A stretch of DNA of 64,000 nucleotides from Thermomonospora catenispora (GTDB lineage: Bacteria; Actinomycetota; Actinomycetes; Streptosporangiales; Streptosporangiaceae). Location of the stretch: assembly GCF_006363815.1 (NCBI RefSeq), contig NZ_RRYT01000011.1, positions 1 to 64,000 of the forward strand, read 5' to 3'. A program made the position numbers and the translations under genes. This document shows positions 60,593-64,000 of this stretch, in pieces (within the stretch, counting starts at the first letter, position 1; each line of letters opens with the position of its first letter). The notes under the pieces are model-generated. The model did no database searches. It saw only the letters and a list, made by a program, of their open reading frames with translations, and was not told where the DNA came from.

Positions 60593-63592
60593 GTGCAGCA
60601 GCTTGTCGTCTCCCTGACCGCCCCGAGAGCGTTCCGCTCCGTGCTGGAGGCGCTGAAGGCACCGCTCCCGGCGTGGGCGCCGCGGGGCCGGCACATCCTC
60701 ATCGAACCCGGCCACTATCCGAGCGCCGGCTTCTACTCCGATGCGGACTTCATCCTCACCGCCGTGGCCGGCCCCGGCAGCGTCATCCTGGACGACAACA
60801 CGAAGGCCACCATGGATCTGCGCGGCAGGGTCACCCTGCAGGGCCTCGTCGTGCGCAACTGGAACGACGACGGCTATGCCCTGCTGGCGCGGGGCGGCGA
60901 CGTGCTGGCCGAGCAGTGCCGGTTCGAGTCCGCGAGCGTCAACGCCGTGGAGGCGTTCACCGGCGGGCGGCTCACGCTGCGCGGATGCCAGGTGCAGGGC
61001 GGAGCGGTGGTGTACTCCTCGGCGACCGGCGGCGTCGAGGACACCCTCGTGCACGACACCCGCGGCAACGCCGTGGCGCTCCGCCAGGGCAGCGCGGTGA
61101 CCGTCCGCGGCTGCCGCATCGAGAACGCCGGCGGACACGGCATCTGGGTGACCGAGGGCGCCCGGCCGTCGATCGAGCAGACCACGGTCACCGACGCGGG
61201 CGCCGCCGCGATCCTGGTCGGCGAACGCGCCGACGCCCAGATCCTGGGCTCGTCGCTGCAGCGCTCGGGCCAGTGCGCCCTGGTCGTGCGGGACGGCGCC
61301 GCCGCCGTCGCCGAGGACTGCCGGATCGTCGACGCCGGGGTGGAGGCGGTGTGGGTGGTCGGCGGCGGACGGCTGACCGGGCGCCGGCTGCGGCTGGAGA
61401 ACGCCCGGCGGTGCGGCGTGGCGTTGGACGAGCGGGCGTCGCTGACGCTGGAGGACTGCGAGGTGCTGGGGTCGGCCCGGCACGGGATCGCCCTGGACGG
61501 CACCTCCCGGGTCGCCATGACGCGCGGCGCGGTCACCGGCAGCGGCGAGCTGGGGATGAGCCTGATGCCGGGCGCGACGGCGTCGGCGGAGGGCGTCGCG
61601 TTCACCGGGAACGGCGCGGGGATCGCCGCCGACCCGGGGGTCCGGCTCACCCTGCGGGACTGCACGGTCACCGGCAACCGCAAGGCGGGCGTGGCGACGG
61701 CGCGGGGCGCCACGGTGACGGTGGAGCGGCTGGACAGCCGCGACAACGGCCTGCCCGACATGTTCGAGGTGGAGGTCGAGGCCGAGACGAGCACCGCCGC
61801 CGCCTCCGAACCGGCGCCGGCGGCCCCCGGCTCCGCGCCGGCCGCCTCCGAGCCCGCCTCGACCGCCCCCTCCCCCGCGGAGGCCTCCCGCTCCGGGGAG
61901 GCCCCTGAGGCGCCGCAGGCCACCGCCGAGGAGCTGCTGGCCGAGCTGGACGCGATGGTGGGCCTGGACGGGGTCAAGGCGGAGATCAAGAAGATCGTCA
62001 ACCTGCAGCGGATCGCCGCCCGCCGGCGCGAGCAGGGCCTGCCGCCGGGTCCGGCGATCGCCCGGCACCTGGTCTTCGCCGGGCCGCCGGGCACCGGCAA
62101 GACCACCGTCGCCCGGCTGTACGGGAGGCTGCTGGCCGCCCTGGGGGTGCTGCCGCAGGGCCAGGTGGTCGAGGTGTCCCGGGCCGACCTGGTGTCGGAG
62201 AACGTCGGCGGCACCGCCCCCAAGACCACCGCGGCGTTCCAGCGGGCGCGCGGCGGGGTGCTGTTCATCGACGAGGCCTACACCCTCTCCCGGCCGGCGG
62301 GCACCGGGGCCGACTTCGGCCAGGAGGCCATCGACACCCTGGTCAAGCTGATGGAGGACCACCGCGACGAGGTCGTGGTGATCGCCGCCGGCTACACCGC
62401 CGAGATGCGCGGATTCCTCGCCGCCAACCCGGGGCTGGCCTCCCGGTTCCCGCGCGTGGTGGAGTTCGAGCACTACAGCCCGGATCAGCTGCTGGCGATC
62501 GTCGAGAGCATGTGCGCCCCGCACGGCCTGCGGCTGGCCGAGGAGACCCGCGCCGCGCTGCTGGGCCACTTCCGTTCCGTCCGCCGGGACGAGAGCTTCG
62601 GCAACGGCCGTGAGGCGCGGCGGATCTTCGAGGCGGCCTTCGAACGGCAGGCGCAGCGGCTGGCCGAGGCCGACGGGACGCCCTCGGCGGAGGAGCTGGC
62701 GCTGCTGCTGCCGGAGGACCTGGACCTCCCCACCGGCCCGGCCGCCCGGTTCGGGCGGGTCCGCGACGGCGGCCACGCGGAGGCGATCCTGGCGAAGCTG
62801 GACGCGATGGTCGGCCTGGAGGACGTGCGGCGGCGGACCGAGGAGCTGATGGCGCTGCTGGCCTCGGCGCGTCGGCGGCGGGAGGCCGGTCTGGAGGTCG
62901 GCGCGGCCGTCGGCCATCTGATCTTCGCCGGGCCGCCGGGCACCGGCAAGACCACCGTCGCCCGGCTGTACGGGGAGCTGCTGGTCGCCCTGGGGGTGCT
63001 GCCGCAGGGCCAGGTGATCGAGGTGTCCCGGGCCGACCTGGTGGGCGAGTACGTGGGGCACACCGCCCAGCGCACCGCCGAGGTGTTCCAGCGGGCGCGC
63101 GGCGGGGTGCTGTTCATCGACGAGGCCTACACCCTCTCCCGCCCGGCGGGCACCGGGGCCGACTTCGGCCAGGAGGCCATCGACACCCTGGTCAAGCTGA
63201 TGGAGGACCACCGCGACGAGGTCGTGGTGATCGCCGCCGGCTACACCGCCGAGATGCGCGGATTCCTCTCCGCCAACCCCGGCCTGGCCTCCCGGTTCAC
63301 CCACACGGTGGAGTTCCGCCCGTTCACCGTCGAGGAGCTGGCGGAGATCTTCACGACCAAGGCGGCCAGCGCCGACTATCGGGTGCCCGAGCAGACCCGC
63401 GCCGCGCTGCTGTCCCATCTGGAGGCGGCCCGCGACCGGTATGCGCTCGGCAACGGCAGGGAGGTCGACAAGCTCTTCCGCGCCGCCGTCGCGGCGCACG
63501 CCCGCCGCACCGAGGCGCTGGCCGCCGCCGGGCACGAGCTGACCGAGGAGCAGCTGACCGTCCTGCTGCCGGAGGACCTGTCCGCCGACTGA
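60593..63592 (+). CDS. Beta-helix protein fused to two CbxX/SpoVK-like AAA+ modules
   Basis: The 999-residue protein has a right-handed parallel beta-helix at residues ~30-395, built of repeats such as GCRIENAGGHGIWVTEGARP. An Ala/Pro/Ser/Glu linker follows (~400-440). Two AAA+ domains of the CbxX/CfqX (EccA-like) family complete it, with Walker A GPPGTGKTT at 497 and 780 and Walker B LFIDEA at 557 and 840. The GTG at 60593 has GGAAGAGGG upstream. Single proteins of this layout occur in actinobacteria, but their role is not established. A chaperone-like ATPase recognising a partner through the helix is plausible. It lies 36 nt after the RNA-repair remnant. Confidence 0.88.
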   Translation: MQQLVVSLTAPRAFRSVLEALKAPLPAWAPRGRHILIEPGHYPSAGFYSDADFILTAVAGPGSVILDDNTKATMDLRGRVTLQGLVVRNWNDDGYALLARGGDVLAEQCRFESASVNAVEAFTGGRLTLRGCQVQGGAVVYSSATGGVEDTLVHDTRGNAVALRQGSAVTVRGCRIENAGGHGIWVTEGARPSIEQTTVTDAGAAAILVGERADAQILGSSLQRSGQCALVVRDGAAAVAEDCRIVDAGVEAVWVVGGGRLTGRRLRLENARRCGVALDERASLTLEDCEVLGSARHGIALDGTSRVAMTRGAVTGSGELGMSLMPGATASAEGVAFTGNGAGIAADPGVRLTLRDCTVTGNRKAGVATARGATVTVERLDSRDNGLPDMFEVEVEAETSTAAASEPAPAAPGSAPAASEPASTAPSPAEASRSGEAPEAPQATAEELLAELDAMVGLDGVKAEIKKIVNLQRIAARRREQGLPPGPAIARHLVFAGPPGTGKTTVARLYGRLLAALGVLPQGQVVEVSRADLVSENVGGTAPKTTAAFQRARGGVLFIDEAYTLSRPAGTGADFGQEAIDTLVKLMEDHRDEVVVIAAGYTAEMRGFLAANPGLASRFPRVVEFEHYSPDQLLAIVESMCAPHGLRLAEETRAALLGHFRSVRRDESFGNGREARRIFEAAFERQAQRLAEADGTPSAEELALLLPEDLDLPTGPAARFGRVRDGGHAEAILAKLDAMVGLEDVRRRTEELMALLASARRRREAGLEVGAAVGHLIFAGPPGTGKTTVARLYGELLVALGVLPQGQVIEVSRADLVGEYVGHTAQRTAEVFQRARGGVLFIDEAYTLSRPAGTGADFGQEAIDTLVKLMEDHRDEVVVIAAGYTAEMRGFLSANPGLASRFTHTVEFRPFTVEELAEIFTTKAASADYRVPEQTRAALLSHLEAARDRYALGNGREVDKLFRAAVAAHARRTEALAAAGHELTEEQLTVLLPEDLSAD
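62240..62419 (+). repeat. Intragenic near-identical duplication, first copy
   Basis: These 180 nt of AAA module 1 match 63089-63268 of module 2 at a constant offset of 849 nt, with a single mismatch (62293) seen by eye, including a 126-nt perfect run. The flanking parts of the two modules have diverged much more. Confidence 0.85.
63089..63268 (+). repeat. Intragenic near-identical duplication, second copy
   Basis: Second copy of the 180-nt segment described at 62240-62419. It covers the Walker B region up to the GFL(A/S)ANPGLASRF segment. Confidence 0.85.
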
Positions 63593-63693
63593 CCCCGCCG
63601 GCCGCCCCTCGATCGGGCGGAGGCCGCCCGAAGTTCGGGTGAAGGCCGGGGACGGGTCGGGTGAAGGCCGGGCCGGGAGGGCGGTGGGACGGC

Positions 63694-63727
63694 CGCGGCC
63701 CCGCCCGGAACACCGGGCGGGGCCGCG
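63694..63727. terminator. Hairpin terminator after the AAA gene
   Basis: A perfect 15-bp stem (63694-63708 with 63713-63727) with an AACA loop lies about 100 nt after the AAA gene stop. Two direct copies of CGGGTGAAGGCCGGG (63638 and 63658 areas) precede it. The rest of 63593-63894 shows no gene. Confidence 0.75.
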
Positions 63728-63894
63728 ACGATGACGCCGATATGCGGGTCGCCTCTCGGCGAAAGGCGCAACGCGGCTCCAGCCGAACGGTATTCCGCGA
63801 AGGCGATGGGTGAGGCCCGGGGACACCAGGCATACCGGCGACATGAGAGAGAACCCCGGGCCGGGCCGGATTGTTCCCCGGCCGGGAGGTCTTC

Positions 63895-64000
63895 TCAGAC
63901 GATGCCGCCGTTGACCCGCAGGACCTGGCCGTTCACCCAGTGGCCCGCCGGCCCGGCCAGGAACGCGACGACCTCGGCGATGTCCTCGGGGGTGCCCAGG
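63895..64000 (-). CDS. Short-chain dehydrogenase/reductase, C-terminal fragment at window edge
   Basis: The last 34 codons, read on the minus strand, give [19 protein letters not shown] followed by [15 protein letters not shown] and a stop. This is the standard C-terminus of an NAD(P)-dependent SDR (the NGQxxRVxGG motif near the nucleotide-binding face). The rest lies beyond the window, so substrate cannot be judged. Confidence 0.85.
   Translation of the reverse strand, partial: LGTPEDIAEVVAFLAGPAGHWVNGQVLRVNGGIV

Noticed and set aside
59675-63844. 1389-codon minus-strand frame opposite the AAA gene
   Set aside because: It is composed of Gly/Gln/His/Arg-rich shadow sequence, while the plus strand encodes clear Walker motifs twice.

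Overview
This window is chromosomal DNA from a very high-GC actinomycete. The chromosome-like gene density, many GTG starts, F420-type oxidoreductase, Ser/Thr kinase with a transmembrane anchor, WhiJ/DUF397-type regulator cluster and IdeR-type iron boxes all fit a filamentous actinobacterium. My guess is a Thermomonosporaceae/Actinomadura-like genome, but that is inference, since no rRNA or taxonomic marker is present.

Layout. (1) 0.1-4.4 kb, minus strand: an SSB paralogue and two dynamin-like GTPases, followed upstream by a fused siroheme/uroporphyrin-III methyltransferase gene whose stop overlaps the second GTPase start. (2) 5.8-20.3 kb, minus strand: a 14-kb corrinoid operon led by a cobalamin riboswitch, in transcription order chlID-cobO-cobB-GNAT-cobI-cobM-cbiD-cobL-cbiG/cobJ-ferredoxin-cobH-cbiX-cobC-cobT, with mostly 4-nt overlaps and a strong hairpin after cobT. 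(3) 20.4-31.7 kb: accessory genes. These are an MpaB-like oxygenase, an ATPase/XRE/DUF397 trio, a KstR-type box before an F420-dependent oxidoreductase, an orphan histidine kinase, small membrane proteins, a class F sortase with a putative surface partner, and an MFS exporter with an operator. (4) 31.9-36.4 kb: a Ser/Thr kinase, a hydrolase converging on it, and an AAA15 ATPase/RloB-like pair whose second gene is cut off at the 3' end of cobN. (5) 36.4-40.3 kb: cobN with its own riboswitch. (6) 40.6-44.4 kb: a cupin gene, then three unusual genes: an ARPP-like protein, a TROVE-like/vWA protein and a DUF1444 protein. (7) 44.5-47.7 kb: cobQ, cobD and a phosphotransferase. (8) 47.8-52.4 kb: two iron boxes controlling a flavin-type protein and a complete siderophore ABC importer. 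(9) 52.6-64 kb: an inositol-phosphatase family gene, tRNA-Arg(TCT), a lipoprotein, an isolated qcrB, small proteins, a decayed RNA-repair gene pair, a beta-helix/double-AAA protein, and the end of an SDR gene.

How it works together. Regions 1, 2, 5 and 7 supply most enzymes from uroporphyrinogen III to adenosylcobyric acid and the cobinamide step. They mix markers of the cobalt-early route (cbiX, cbiG, cbiD) with cobN/ChlID, usually linked to late cobalt insertion. No cobK/cbiJ reductase and no cobU/cobS (nucleotide-loop genes other than cobT) were found here. Both main transcription units are likely shut off by cobalamin through riboswitches with an identical 41-nt core. The most unusual material is the set of RNA- and defence-related genes at 34.7-36.4, 41-44.4 and 58.6-60.6 kb, two parts of which are truncated or eroded.
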